This document shows, piece by piece, positions 50,050-60,872 of a stretch of DNA of 64,000 nt. The stretch is from Isochrysis galbana (lineage: Eukaryota > Haptophyta > Isochrysidales > Isochrysidaceae). Positions within the stretch are counted from its first letter, which is position 1. Each line of letters starts with the position of its first letter. The notes beneath the pieces were generated by a model. That model was not told where the DNA came from and made no database searches. It worked only from the letters and a program-made list of their open reading frames with translations. A program made the translations under genes and the position numbers. The stretch lies in NCBI GenBank assembly GCA_018136815.1, contig CM030942.1, positions 559,797 through 623,796 of the forward strand. The letters run 5' to 3'.

Positions 50050-52336
50050 ATGGTAGCCTCTCCGCCGACGGCGCCGTCCGTCGGCGCGCGCTGCGCGGTG
50101 AGCGGGCTGCCCATCGCGTACGATGCGGAACTGCTTGACGAGCGTTTCCGCCAGCCCGACGGCCAGGCCTTTCTCCAGCACAGGCTGCGGCTCGCGGGCG
50201 GCGCCACGCTGCGGCTGAGTGGCGCAGTCCTCTCCACGTACTTTGCGCTTCTTCTTGGGGTGGCGCCGCCGGGAGTGGGGCCGACCGCGCTAGAGGATGC
50301 GCTCGCTCGGCGTGCGCCGGAGTTCCGCCAAGCCATCGAGGAACTCGGGCCCACCTTTGTCAAGTTTGGCCAGGCACTCGGATCACGGCCTGACCTGATT
50401 GGACCGCGGCTTGCTCGCTCACTCCGCACACTCCAGACTCAGATGACGCCGTTCGACACGGAGTTGGCGCGGGCGATTATCGCCGAAGATTTAGGGAGTG
50501 AGCGAGCCAAGCCCATCCTGCAGGCGCTGCCCTCCGCTCCCATCGCTGCAGCCTCCATCGGGCAGGTATACCGCGTCGAGCTACCTCCCACGCCGCTGCC
50601 GTTGTCCGCTGGCTGGCGGCGTCGCCTGGTCCGGTCCGCATGGCCGCCGGAGCCCGAGCTTCTGGCGCTCAAAGTGATGCGGCCTGATGCGCGCATGGCG
50701 GTAGCGGCCGACGCCGTTCTGGCGCGTAGAGCGGCGGCGGCGCTCGAGTCGCTCAGGGGGATCGGCGGCGACAAGCTCATCCAACCGGCGCTTGTGTCAG
50801 CTGTCGACGAGTTCTTCTCTCGCCTTTTCGAGGAGATGGACTATGTTGGAGAGGCCCAGAATATCAAGTTATTTGGTGAGACGTACGGGCCCGGTGGCTT
50901 GGGCCGGCTAGCGCTCGGAAATGGTGGCGAGATCGTGCTTCCCGAGACGTACGACGAGTGGAGCGCAGAGCGCGTCCTGTGCATGTCGTGGATGGAAGGT
51001 GAACCAATCGTACCTCCCGAGGGCTCGACGGATATGGACATCCTGCCTGCAGAGATTCAGCGCCGGCTCAAGATTCCGGCGCCACGGCCACGGGGCGAAA
51101 GGGCTGAGGAGCTGCGGCTCGTACGATGGGGCATCTCTTGCACACTCTCACAGTTATTGGTGACAGGAGTGATGCACGCCGACACTCATGGTGGAAACTT
51201 GCTCAGAGTGAAGCCGAAGAGGGTACGCAGCCTCGCCGCCCAGCCAAGCTTGCGCCTTCCCGTACTCACCTCGATTGTCAGGCGCTCTCGAGCCGGCGTG
51301 CAAGGATTCGGCTCCCGGTGCTCATTCTTTCCCTGACTCACGCGTTCGGATTCGTAGAAATGGTGGCGCTTGCTGCGGCCGTTCCGCTCACCGCCTCCCC
51401 ACTTAGGCTACGTCGACTTCGGTCTCGTCTCCCGAGTCCCTCAGCGAGTTCGAGACGGACTCATTTGTGCCGTAGCTCAGCTGCTTTTCGCTCGAGACAC
51501 AGCAAAGGCAAGTTTCTTTGCACGCACTGCAGAGTGGGGCACAACCCGGTTGTAGGATGCAAACCCCGCCTCTCCTCCATATGCTTCAGGTCGCTGCGCT
51601 CTTCGACGAGTTAATGCTGCTCCCGACGGAGGCCCTCGGCGACAAAGACACGCGCCAACGACTTGAAGTAGCGCTCGCAAAGGCAGCCGATCGGCTTCTC
51701 GTTTACACTCCTGGTGCATCCATCCCCGAGTTGCGGTGAGGCAACCGCAATGTTGCATTCCTTTGCATTCTCCCCCCTTTCACATATCCACGCTAAGCAA
51801 GGCAATCGCTACCCGGTCTTATTTCAAGCTGCCGGCAGCACCTGCACTCTTTCTCATTCGCCCCCCAACCCCCCACCCCCCACCCCCCTTTCACCCCCTA
51901 CTCCCATCACACATACAAACACAGATTTGACGCGCTTGTCGGCGAGGTTGCGAGTATCGCCCCCGCCTTCGCCTTTGAGTTGCCGCCTTACTTCCTCAAC
52001 AACGCTCGCGCTCTCGCTTCTCTCGAGGGCCTTGCGCGCGCCACGGATCCAAGCTTTTCGATAGTCTCGTCAGTCTATCCCTTTGCACTCAAGACACTCC
52101 TTGCAGACAAAACCGGATCGCCGCTCTTGCGCGCAACCTTGGACGATCTTGCAACCGACACAAAGACGGGAAGATTGTCCTTACGTAAGATGCGTCAACT
52201 TATTGCACAGTTGGCAAGCTTGTCGCGGAAGCGTAAGTTGGTAGTCTATTGGGATGTTTTCTTCACCAGAGGTGGGCGAAGATTGTTACGTCAGTGGATT
52301 CAGCAACAGTTAAAGGTGCGCCTATGCAAACTCTGA
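50050..52336 (+). CDS. ABC1/UbiB (ADCK) family atypical kinase
   Basis: Exons 50050-51222, 51358-51507, 51590-51735 and 51925-52336; phases agree (626 residues). Motifs: LGPTFVKFGQALGSRPDLIG with the family KxGQ (K105-Q108), AAASIGQVYR (Ala-rich loop in place of the usual glycine loop), LLALKVMRP (VAIK-type Lys), EMDYVGEAQN, MHADTHGGN (376-383) and YVDFGLVSRVP (DFG). These atypical kinases support ubiquinone synthesis in mitochondria, or plastid quinone and lipid metabolism. The intron after exon 2 has a GCAAGT donor (GC-AG); exon 2's acceptor (TTCGTAG at 51357) was chosen to keep frame. An upstream in-frame ATG at 49933 lies in repeat DNA and was rejected. The 3' end after TTAAAG at 52319 might splice onward. 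Confidence 0.85.
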
Positions 52337-53479
52337 TCCAGGTGCCGCCTGTGATGCTGTGATGTGATATCATCCATCAAACGTAAGTGCTGTGGTTCAA
52401 CTTTTAATTTTGCACAACTGCGGTGTGTGGTATCATGGTATATTCGCCGCCCCACGATGAACAATATGGGCAAATCCAAAGAGTCACATGCTGCAATAGT
52501 CGCTAATGCTGCAATTGGCGACATTGCACAGTGCGTTTGGTTGCGCAATCGCAAGCGCGAGCTCTAGGCAACGAGAGCGCGTGCCGCCTGGCCACGCCGT
52601 ATTGACGGATCCGAGGTTACCACTGCCTCAGATGGGAACAGAAGGGACGGAAGGGAAGCGACGCTCCTGGGATTGGAGGCTATGGGCGGTGGTGGTGTAG
52701 TGAAAGCACTTGGTCTTGCCGAAAAACTCGCATAACACGACGTGTCGCCCTGTATTAATAGATCACCTGGAAATGCGACTGTTCAGTATAATTCACCCAC
52801 GACTAACATTGCAGCACGCAGGAAAACCGGAACCCTGAAACGAAAACATATGATAAACAGGTCACTCAGCAGCACAGGAGGAGGGCGAGAACACGCCGCT
52901 GAGGACAGGTGCACCCCGCTCCGCTCGGACCCCCCAAAAGACCCGAGCCCCTAAGTAGAGCACGAGGGGAGTTGCCGCAAGGCGGGAAATGAGGGTGGGA
53001 AAGGGAAAAGGGCGTGGCTACGAGGGAACGTTCCAGTGCCACGAGTGAGGCGAGAATTTTAAAAAGTTTTTTTTTTGGTCACGCTACGACTAGCAAGGAC
53101 TTCGTTGCTTTCAGAAGTGAGAAGCGCGGACTTGTCCTCGCTAGATGAAGTGACCTTGGACGAGGTTTTCAACGCTCTGCTTTAACGCGGTCGGTGCTCT
53201 TGGGTATGGACATACACCCATCAGATTTGCAGAGTCTACTTGGTGCTGTGTGTGAGACGTGGATCGTGATTTCAACGATATATCGACCCTGCCCCAAATC
53301 GAGTGAATGGAGTCAGACAACGTGTGTGTTTCAGCATGTGAAGTGTCAAGTTGAGTCAAGTAACCTCCAGGTGACAACGAAAGGTGTTAGCAGGGATGGG
53401 GATAATTGAACGCTTTTGGTCTCATGTTGGATGTTGGGCGGTGCACTGATCAATCACTGATGGTAGAGGTTTCCACCAT
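52337..53479. other. Intergenic, no gene seen
   Basis: Open frames on both strands without recognisable products. A T run lies near 53067-53076, next to AGGCGAGAATTTTAAAAAG, similar to GAGGCGTGAATATTAAAAAG at 3610-3632. Confidence 0.35.
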
Positions 53480-53800
53480 GGGGAGGGCAGCTGAGCTGCC
53501 CTCCCACATGAGGTGCTCTTGGGGTGGGAGGGTTTCCCACTGTAGGAGGGGGTCTCAAAGATCCCCTGCATGCTACGCAGAGCCATGGTCCATGGTCCTT
53601 GTGGCAGTGGTAGTGGCAACCTGTTTGGTGCCAGTGCTCCTTGCGCGGGCGTGGTTTGGATGGGCTTTGAGAGGGCTCTCTGACGAGCCGCCTCGGGCGG
53701 CGTGGGGCGTCCCAGGTGGGGCGCAGTGGCGAGGGTCGCCTGAGGCTCAGGAGCGGTCGCGGCACACTCCATAGGTCAAACTATAACAATAGTTTTGCCC
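53480..53800 (-). repeat. Dispersed repeat family D, copy 1
   Basis: On the minus strand it begins AAACTAT-TGTT-ATAGTTT (perfect 7-bp stem, 53776-53793), then GACCTATGGAGTGTGCCGCG. The ATG frame (MECAATAPEPQATLATAPHLGRP...) matches MERAAAAPEPQAILATAPHLPLG of the copy at 56040-56320, and both continue with RALSKPIQTTPA-like wording. The translated similarity between the copies suggests that the ORF was once maintained. Confidence 0.75.
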
Positions 53801-53813
53801 TAGTAGTAGTAGT

Positions 53814-54375
53814 ATGAACCTTCGCAGACTCGTGCCTCCAAATATAGAGCGCAACGAACGCAGGATGCCGACGAGGTTCAACCCGAGTCGTGCTGCACGG
53901 ATCTCGGCACTCCTTCCGCTGCTGGCGATCGCCTGGGTCGAGGAGGCTGTTAGCGTTACGCCCAGTAGAAATATACACAGTGCAATTCTTCGGCTTCAAC
54001 CTGCTCGATTCGCTGCAACTCTGCTGGCTGCCAGCGCAGTCGTCGAGGCTGAACTGCTTGCTGTCAAGTCGCATTGGCCGCATGCTCCTCTATCATCCTG
54101 TCAGCCTGCTCGTAAGCTTCAGGTCACTGTCATCCAGTTGCCGCGAATGAATGCAGGTGAGTTTCTCTGGGTGGAAATGATCCGCATTGCTCTCGAGGGT
54201 CAGCCGGCGGCTGAGCCTTGCACTCCACCCGTCTGCAGGCTTATACGAGGCTGCTTTGCACAACATGCTAAGCGAGCGCGGCAGCATCGTGCGTTGGTAT
54301 ATCAGCCAGATAGATACGACGACGGGGTCGGCGACGGCTGAGGTGGTTCTCTTGCCTCATGAACATGGCCGGTGA
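53814..54375 (+). CDS. Small three-exon protein of unknown function
   Basis: Exons 53814-54111, 54157-54198 and 54239-54375. All junctions are GT-AG (GTAAGC, GTCAGC donors; GCAG acceptors) and phases agree, giving 158 residues. The first 100 residues are Ala/Leu/Arg-rich with a hydrophobic segment (ALLPLLAIAWVEEAVSV) and could be a leader. The joined C-terminus REFLWVEMIRIALEGLYEAALHNMLSERGSIVRWYISQIDTTTGSATAEVVLLPHEHGR reads as a smooth helix-rich domain across two introns, the main reason to believe in the gene. No family recognised. It starts right after a family D repeat. Confidence 0.5.
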
Positions 54376-55110
54376 TCAAACGACGAGCGTTGCGCGAGTT
54401 TCTCTTTGCATCACATCGATGTGCCTCGACTATGAAAAAGCATTGATCATCTGCGACGCTAAACAGAATTTTTGCGGTATGATTTCTTTCCGTCATTCCC
54501 ACGTTGACACCATGCTCGATTGTCTGTCTGAGTTCATGATGTGTTGTAGATTGAGACGTCGGGGTCCACTGCATAATTGATTCGCCAGAATGTGAAAATG
54601 CCTGAGACGTGTACATGGGTAATGGTCATTGGTAGTGTGTAGTGATGTTGCAACTTTGTTGTGGGCGTTTGTTCATGGGAAGAGCAGCAGTGGTTAGGGC
54701 GGCGACAGCGAGGGCGGCGGCAGCGAGGGCGGCGGCGGCAAGGGCGGCGGCGGCGAGGGCGGCAGTGCACGCGCGAAAAGGGCGCGTAGAATGTACGCGC
54801 AAGGGCCTCTCCTTGCACCAAACGCTTCGTGACGAGGTGGTCGACTTCGTAGAGAGTAGTGCTGTCCACCGCCGCAGCTGAGCGCCTCCTTCTCATGGGA
54901 CAGCCTCTCGCGCCTCTCGCGCCAAAGTCTCACGCCTCGCGCCTGCCTACGTACTTGCGTAGGAAGGGCTCGATACCCGGGGCGTGTGTGTGTGTGTGTT
55001 GGAAGTGACGACACTTCTGCCCTTTGGGGATGGTAGAGGACGAGGTGCCAGCCCCGCAACCCCAAAAGGGACCTTTGGCCTTTGGTAGGCACTAGCATCC
55101 TTCACAGTGG
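54376..55110. other. Intergenic with GCG/GGC simple repeat
   Basis: 54697-54765 is a run of GGCGGCGGCGAGG-type units (Ala-rich when translated). No gene supported. A (GT)n run lies at 54982-55000. Confidence 0.4.
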
Positions 55111-55116
55111 TTCCAA

Positions 55117-55400
55117 CAACTAGCAGTAAACTGATAGGGTCATGGAGCGCGCGTCGCTCCCCTCCTCTCCTGCCGCGACGGACGAAAACAAAAACATTCT
55201 TGAAGGTGCCCGCCAAGCCACTAGTGACTCGCAATCTCCCGCGATCCCGACGCCAACGCCTATACCCCTACCGCCGTTCCCCATCCCGCTCCCCCCCTCG
55301 TTCCTTTTTCTTCGGTTTTGGGGGGTCGGCCCATGTGCCCCACTTTGGGCCTCGCGCTTGGGGCCTGGCTAGAAAAGTTTTGTGGGAGCGCCCATGCACA
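55117..55400 (+). repeat. Hairpin-led element
   Basis: Starts CTAGCAG-TAAA-CTGATAG (one mismatched pair) then GGTCATGGAGCGCGCG, the same leader as at 41642. The ATG frame (MERASLPSSPAATDENKNILEGARQATSDSQSPAIPTPTPIPLPP) differs from the KRPR frames after the first few residues. Confidence 0.6.
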
Positions 55401-55642
55401 CAGATTGAAATCCCTGGTCTTGCACTCAATCACTTCCCTGGTCTTGCACTCAATCACTTCGTGTCGGTAAGTGGCCATTCCCCGCTCGCGTCTCTTCACT
55501 CAACGACATCTGCGTGCCTACCACCTACCAGCCGGTCGATGTGCACATCTGCATCTGCTGCGTGCCTACCAGCTGGTCGGCCGAGAACACTTTCTGCAAC
55601 AAGCTGCAAATCAAGTCTTAACTCCCATGCACGTCGCCGCAG

Positions 55643-55712
55643 GAAAATGAATTCACTCCGCTCATGGATGCTGCGCGTGAGAACAACATGTTTGAGATCG
55701 AGCGCCTCTCAG
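55643..55712 (+). pseudogene. Orphan ankyrin-like exon
   Basis: Bounded by CGCAG and GTGAGG splice signals, it reads ENEFTPLMDAARENNMFEIERLS, which fits one ankyrin repeat start (TPLMxAAxxN). I could not find neighbouring exons, so it may be a transduced or orphan exon. Confidence 0.3.
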
Positions 55713-56039
55713 GTGAGGGCAATGAGCAATGACCCCAACCAAGTGCAAGTGTAACCCCTTACAGAAAGATGGTCCAAAATCTCAGAAAGCTTGTTTGGAG
55801 AGATGGCATCGAGATGGTTGCCGCGCGGGAAAGATATAGACAGAAGGGGGCCGGAAACTCAAGGAAGCACTCGGGGAAAGACGGGAAAAGGAAGCGGGGG
55901 AGAGGGCTTCCGCGGGGGGGAGCCGGGGAGACAGATGGACTGACTCGGGGCGATGCGGGGGAGAGAGGAACCGGGGCGCGGCGACGGAGAGGGGGTCGCG
56001 CGGGAAAACCTAAAAAAGGAACATACGAGGAGGAAGTGT

Positions 56040-56320
56040 ACAAGGCCCCCCCCTTACCCGCAACAGCCCCCCTGCATGCTACGCAGAGAGCCATGGTGGC
56101 AACCTGTTCGGTGTCAGTGCTCGCCACCCCGCGCGCTCGCGCAGGCGCAGGCGTGGTTTGGATGGGCTTTGAGGGCTCTCTGACGAGCCGCCTCGGGTTG
56201 CGTGGGGGTGGGGGCGCCATCCCAAGTGGCAAGTGGGGCGCAGTGGCGAGGATCGCCTGGGGCTCGGGAGCGGCCGCGGCACGCTCCATAGGCCAAACTA
56301 TAACAATAGTTTTTGAGAAT
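56040..56320 (-). repeat. Dispersed repeat family D, copy 2
   Basis: Minus-strand start AAACTAT-TGTT-ATAGTTT (56294-56311), then GGCCTATGGAGCGTGCCGCGG. Extensive matches with copy 1, including TGGTTTGGATGGGCTTTGAG and GGGCTCTCTGACGAGCCGCC on the plus strand. Confidence 0.8.
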
Positions 56321-56503
56321 GGTCAAGAATGCAGCCCCCCGCATATTAGTAGTTATAAATCACTGTTTGACCGCCATACTTGATGATGATGTGCCTGGGG
56401 CGAAAGATGCTCTGAATGACACTCTTGCTTTGCCGCGAGCGAGCCCCTATGCGACCTCCAACGTGCTCATCACTACTAGACCGCACCTCCACTCCCACCC
56501 CTC

Positions 56504-59031
56504 CTACAAATGCGATGGCGAGCGCGACCTGTGCGCTTTGAGTTCAGCCTTCGCGATCGACATGGCGTGCACCTCGTCCGGCCCATCAGCGAGGCGGAGT
56601 GCGCGTGCCCACATAAACATGTGCGCAAGAGGCACGTCTGCTGAAAGGCCCTTTGCTCCGTGGATCTGCATACATCTGTCGATGACTGCTTGAGCCATCG
56701 ATGGTGCGGTGACCTTGATCATCGCGATTTCATTACGTGCCGCCTTGGCGCCAAGCTCGTCAATCTTTTGTGCGCAGTGGAGAGTAAGAAGCCTGGCCTG
56801 CTCAATCTCAATTCGCGAAGCGGCGATACTCTGCTGGACCGTGCCCTGCGCTGAGAGCGGTTTACCAAAGGCTATGCGCGCCTCTGCACGCCCGATTGCC
56901 AGTTCCAGCGCGCGCTCCGCCATACCTATTAGGCGCATGCAATGATGAATACGCCCAGGCCCAAGCCTCGCTTGCGCAATTTCGAAGCCACGACCGTGGC
57001 CCAAGAGGATGTTCTCAGCCGGGACGCGCACATTGTCGAAGTCGAGCTCACAATGGCCGTGCGGCGGATCTTCGAAACCCAACGCCTTCAGTGGGCGCAC
57101 GACTTTGAGTCCTGGGGTGTCCATTGGGACGAGGACCATCGAGTGGCGTGCGTGACGTGGTTGACTGTCATTCTCGAGCTCGATTGCTCGGCCCAAGAAG
57201 ATGCAGATCTTGCAGTCGGGGTTGCCCGCGCCAGTGATCCACCACTTTCGCCCGTTGAGCACAAGATGGTCGCCGTCGATGCGCACAGTGGCCTGTGTGG
57301 AGCATAAGGATGAATGGTTGCTAGTCAACGCATAAGGAGGGGAAGGGCACTCGTCAAGCGACCTTTGTCGAGCGCGGGGACCATAGAACCACGCGCCGCA
57401 GCCTACGTGGCCCTTCCAAGGGCGACACGCACCTGCATATTGGTCGCGTCTGATGAGGCGACGTCCGGCTCCGTCATAGCAAAACACGAACGAATCTCGC
57501 CGTCGAGCAGTGGCTGGAGCCACCGCTCCTGCTGTGCGGGCGTGCCAAACATGTGCAGCACCTCCATATTTCCTGTGTCTGGAGCGTTGCAATTAAACAC
57601 CTCAGGTGCCCACAAGCATCGCCCCATCTCTTCGGCAAGCGTGGCATAATCTCGATTCGAGAGCCCCGATTCACTTGGCAAGAAGAGGTTCCACAAACCC
57701 GCTTGCTTTGCCTCGCTCTTAAGAGCCTCGAGCTGCGGAGCGGACGTCCATCGTTCGGGTGCGTCATAGGAGCGAGTGAAGAGCTCGGACTCGATCGGCA
57801 GGAGCTTCGTCTCCACAAAGTCACGGATAGATAAGCGCAAAGATTCGCATCGCCCCCTTGCACGGCTGCGCATTGTCGCGGTGAAGAAGGCCGCGCCGGA
57901 CCCAGCAGTGCGAGTGAGTCGATCGGGCGAAGAGGTGTATGTTGCGGCAGCCTCATTCCCAACGTCTGCGAGCACCGAAGCCATCTTGCCTACCTTCTCA
58001 GCGTTCGGTGCCGATGCCTGCCCAGAGAGGGCGCGCTTGTAGACGCCCTGGAGGATTGAAGCCATTCGGAAGCATACAAAGGCACGATAATAGTCCATGT
58101 GCGTCCGAACCAATTTGTATCCTGTCAAGTCTACATACCCGTCCACAAAGTCTTGCTCGAGAGGGATGCCAATCTCGCGCGGGTTGCTAACGCCCAAGGT
58201 GAATTGAGGCGGTAGGGACGATGGAGCTACATAGCCGAGAGTGGCGAGCGCGACGTCGGCTGCAGGGTGGCCGAGGGTAGAGAGCTCCCAGTCGAGGACC
58301 GCGATCACCTCCGACTTGTGCTTCGCAAATATCATATTATCCACGCGCAGGTCGCCGTGGACGAGCTTGGTCATGTCGTCGTCAGGCGGTAGAGCCTCCG
58401 GAAGCCACGCCATCAGCCGTTCCATCGAAGGGATAGCCTCCGTCTCAGATGCGCGATACTGTGACGTCCACACCTTGATCTGACGCGAGATGTACCCACC
58501 CACCTTACCAAAGTCGCCCAAGCCGATTTTCTCATAGTCAACGGCGTGGATCGCAGCGCATGCCTGCAGGAAAGCACCGTAGAGCTCAGCCCGCTCCTTG
58601 GGCGAACTCGCGTCAGCCATTGCCGCATCACGAAAGAGCCGGCCGTCGGCGAAGTCCTGCACGATGAAGGGCGTACCAATGACCTCTGTGTCCTCGCAGT
58701 AGAGCCTTGTCTTGGGGACGGGTACTCTGGAGTCGGGGTGGGCGAGGGCAGACATGACCTTCTCCTCCCTGTCGACCGCGTGCGCACCACGCAGCAACTT
58801 GCCGGGTGGCTGCTTGCGCAGCACGAGCTGCACGGCACCGAAGGTGAGCTTGTAGGTCGGGTTGGACTGCCCGTGGCTGAACTGCTCGAGCTGAGGCTGT
58901 GCGAGTGCCTGCTGCGCCGAGAGTGTGCCATTTGCCAGCAGCAGAGGAGTGACGCGCCCCACGTCGATCTCCATGCCCTTGCGCACTGCCCCTGCTGCGG
59001 AAGAGAAACTGCGGCCCCGAGAGAGCCACAT
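56504..59031 (-). CDS. ACAD10/11-like fusion: aminoglycoside-phosphotransferase-type kinase plus acyl-CoA dehydrogenase
   Basis: Exons 59031-57433 and 57292-56504 (phase 0, GTGCGT...ACACAG), 795 residues. The start MWLSRGRSFSSAAGAVRKGM looks like a mitochondrial presequence. Residues 25-380 form an APH-like kinase: LEQFSHGQSNPTYKL, LVHGDLRVDNMIF (225-233) and VLDWELSTLGHP (247 onward). The rest is an acyl-CoA dehydrogenase: FNCNAPDTGNMEVLHMFGTPAQQERWL, CFAMTEPDVASSDATNM, WWITGAGNPDCK, QARLGPGRIHHCMRLIGMAERALE, and QIHGAKGLSADVPLAHMFMWARALRLADGPDEVH. This order of domains is that of ACAD10/ACAD11. In animals these phosphorylate 4-hydroxyacyl-CoAs and remove the group for beta-oxidation. The ACAD11 proteins are shorter at the N-terminus than ACAD10 (no HAD domain), as here. 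Confidence 0.93.
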
Positions 59032-59164
59032 GGGTTCAAGAGAGAGAGGGAGATGGGAGGGGCAAGGCGGAGGAGGAGGGGGAGAGGGAGGAGGGTGGGA
59101 AGGGAGAGGGAGAGAAAGAGGGAGAGGGAGAGAGAGGGAGAGAGAGGTCAGGGGAGATAGATAG

Positions 59165-59427
59165 ATACTATTAAGGTAAATATATGGAGGGGGGGGGGGG
59201 AGAGGGGGGGAAGAAGGGGCAGCGAGAGGGAAGGAGAGAGGAGAGAGAGAGAGGCCAGTGACGAAGCATGAAAAAGAAAACTGGTCGCCGGCCCGTCATC
59301 AAGGGCGTCAGGCTTCAACCTCTCACAACCTCCCTCTCTATCTAGTCTCTAGCTCTAGCTAGAGTATACTCTAGTAGAGTGGAGTACTTTAACACGGGTA
59401 TTCATAAGAAAACATCTGTGTGTTAGT
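59165..59427. other. Upstream flank of the ACAD gene with G run
   Basis: A G run at 59187-59198 (C on the gene's sense strand) and purine-rich GAGAGG DNA. A cluster of CTAG words follows at 59343-59373. Confidence 0.4.
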
Positions 59428-59545
59428 ACAAACCGTATAATATTCTCACCGCACACGCGGCCGTGGACCCGCTACTATCACGCAGCAAACTTTCTACTTT
59501 CTACACCCCCACTCCCACCCTGGCCCTTCCCCCCCGCCATCCCTA
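59428..59545 (+). repeat. Dispersed repeat family B, copy 4
   Basis: AAACCGTATAATATTCTCACC, then GCACACGCGGCCGTGGACCC, CTTTCTACTTTCTACACCC and CCCCGCCATCCC, the full order of blocks. Confidence 0.75.
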
Positions 59546-59976
59546 GTTGGGCTTTCAGTCCTCAGTCCGTAAGCCGTAAGCTTACGGTGGTTTTGAGCTT
59601 ACACTTACATCAGAACTTACATCAGTACTAATATCAGCTTACACCCCTATTACCTATTACAACTTCTAGTATCTAGTATCGCTATCACTATTATATTATA
59701 CTACATATATATTTACTGCGTACCGCTTACTAGGGGGGTGTTCAGCGTGCAGCGCGCGCGCCACGCCACACGCTACATGTACATGCGCACGGGAGAAGAA
59801 TTGGAGCATGCTGTCCTACATTTGAAAGACAGTCACTTGGGGTTTGAAAGACTGTATTATATACATATGTCTTCGGCCCTCGTCCCTCGTAGCTCGTAGA
59901 AAGACAGAAAGACAGTCCAAAGACAGTGGGAAAGACATATATATACATATATACATATGTACCGGGGGGGGGGCGG

Positions 59977-60114
59977 GAGCTGTCGCATTCGCGAATCGAC
60001 ACTCGTTAGGCTTCGCTCTTCTCTTCATCGTTCGGTATTTATCGTTATAATTCTCTCGTTCTCGTTCTCGGTCAAAAGCTTCGCTTGGATGCATGGGATC
60101 GTGGGTTGTGGAGC
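59977..60114 (+). repeat. Dispersed repeat family F, copy 2
   Basis: Near-identical to 49118-49258. Just before it lies an AT palindromic stretch (ATATATATACATATATACAT) and several AAAGACAG words (59822-59935). Confidence 0.85.
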
Positions 60115-60499
60115 GCCCTCTCTCTTTCTCTCGAAAGAGAAGGGAAGTTTCCCCACCTTTCTTCCTCCTAGGCGCCTCGCAAATAGGTTTAATTCGCTAT
60201 CTTCTCCGCGTTTCTCTATCTACTTCAGTGATTGCAATCAGATTTAATTTGCAATCTCATCGCATCTCCCCCTTAGGCACACCGCATCTCTCGACGCGGA
60301 ATTTCCGCGTTTGTTATGGGGATTCGCTTGACATTCACTGCTTAGTAGATTCACTCACGCGCGCGATCCTCCCATTCTCCCAAAATACAAAATAGACTTC
60401 CATGGGCCGGACAAGGCGGGGGGGTCACTCACACTTACCGACGTCATGGATTATCGTGGGGTAGAGGGGGTTCGCGCGTGCGCGGGGGGGGGGGGGGGC

Positions 60500-60572
60500 G
60501 TATGGGGGGTCCCTGGGAATCCTTGGACCCTCAAGAGGGGTGGAAAATATATGCTTTCTAGTGGTTAAAGCC
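60500..60572 (+). repeat. Dispersed repeat family E, copy 2
   Basis: GGGTCCCTGGGAATCCTTGG, ACCCTCAAGAGGGGTGG, AAAATATA and GTGGTTAAA in the same order as at 8095-8160. A G run at 60483-60498 precedes it. Confidence 0.6.
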
Positions 60573-60872
60573 GGCCTACCATGGTCTGCGGAGGCTGAGA
60601 GGGGGCGTTGGCGCTGGCGGCCCTGCCCCAGATGCAAAGGTAATTCTGCGGGCAGCGGTGGAGAGCCAAAGTGGCCGATGCCGCCCGCGCGGGGGGGGGG
60701 GTCACAAAGTAGATGCCGCGGGGGGAGAAGAGAGGCGAGAAAGGCACGGACGGACAATCACTCAGTGTCCCATGTAAAGAAAAATAAATAATAAAGTAGT
60801 TCTACGAACTAGACTCCCTTCTGGTCGTGATAAATCTACAAAGTGCACACTTGCTCCAATAAGCAATGTCAC

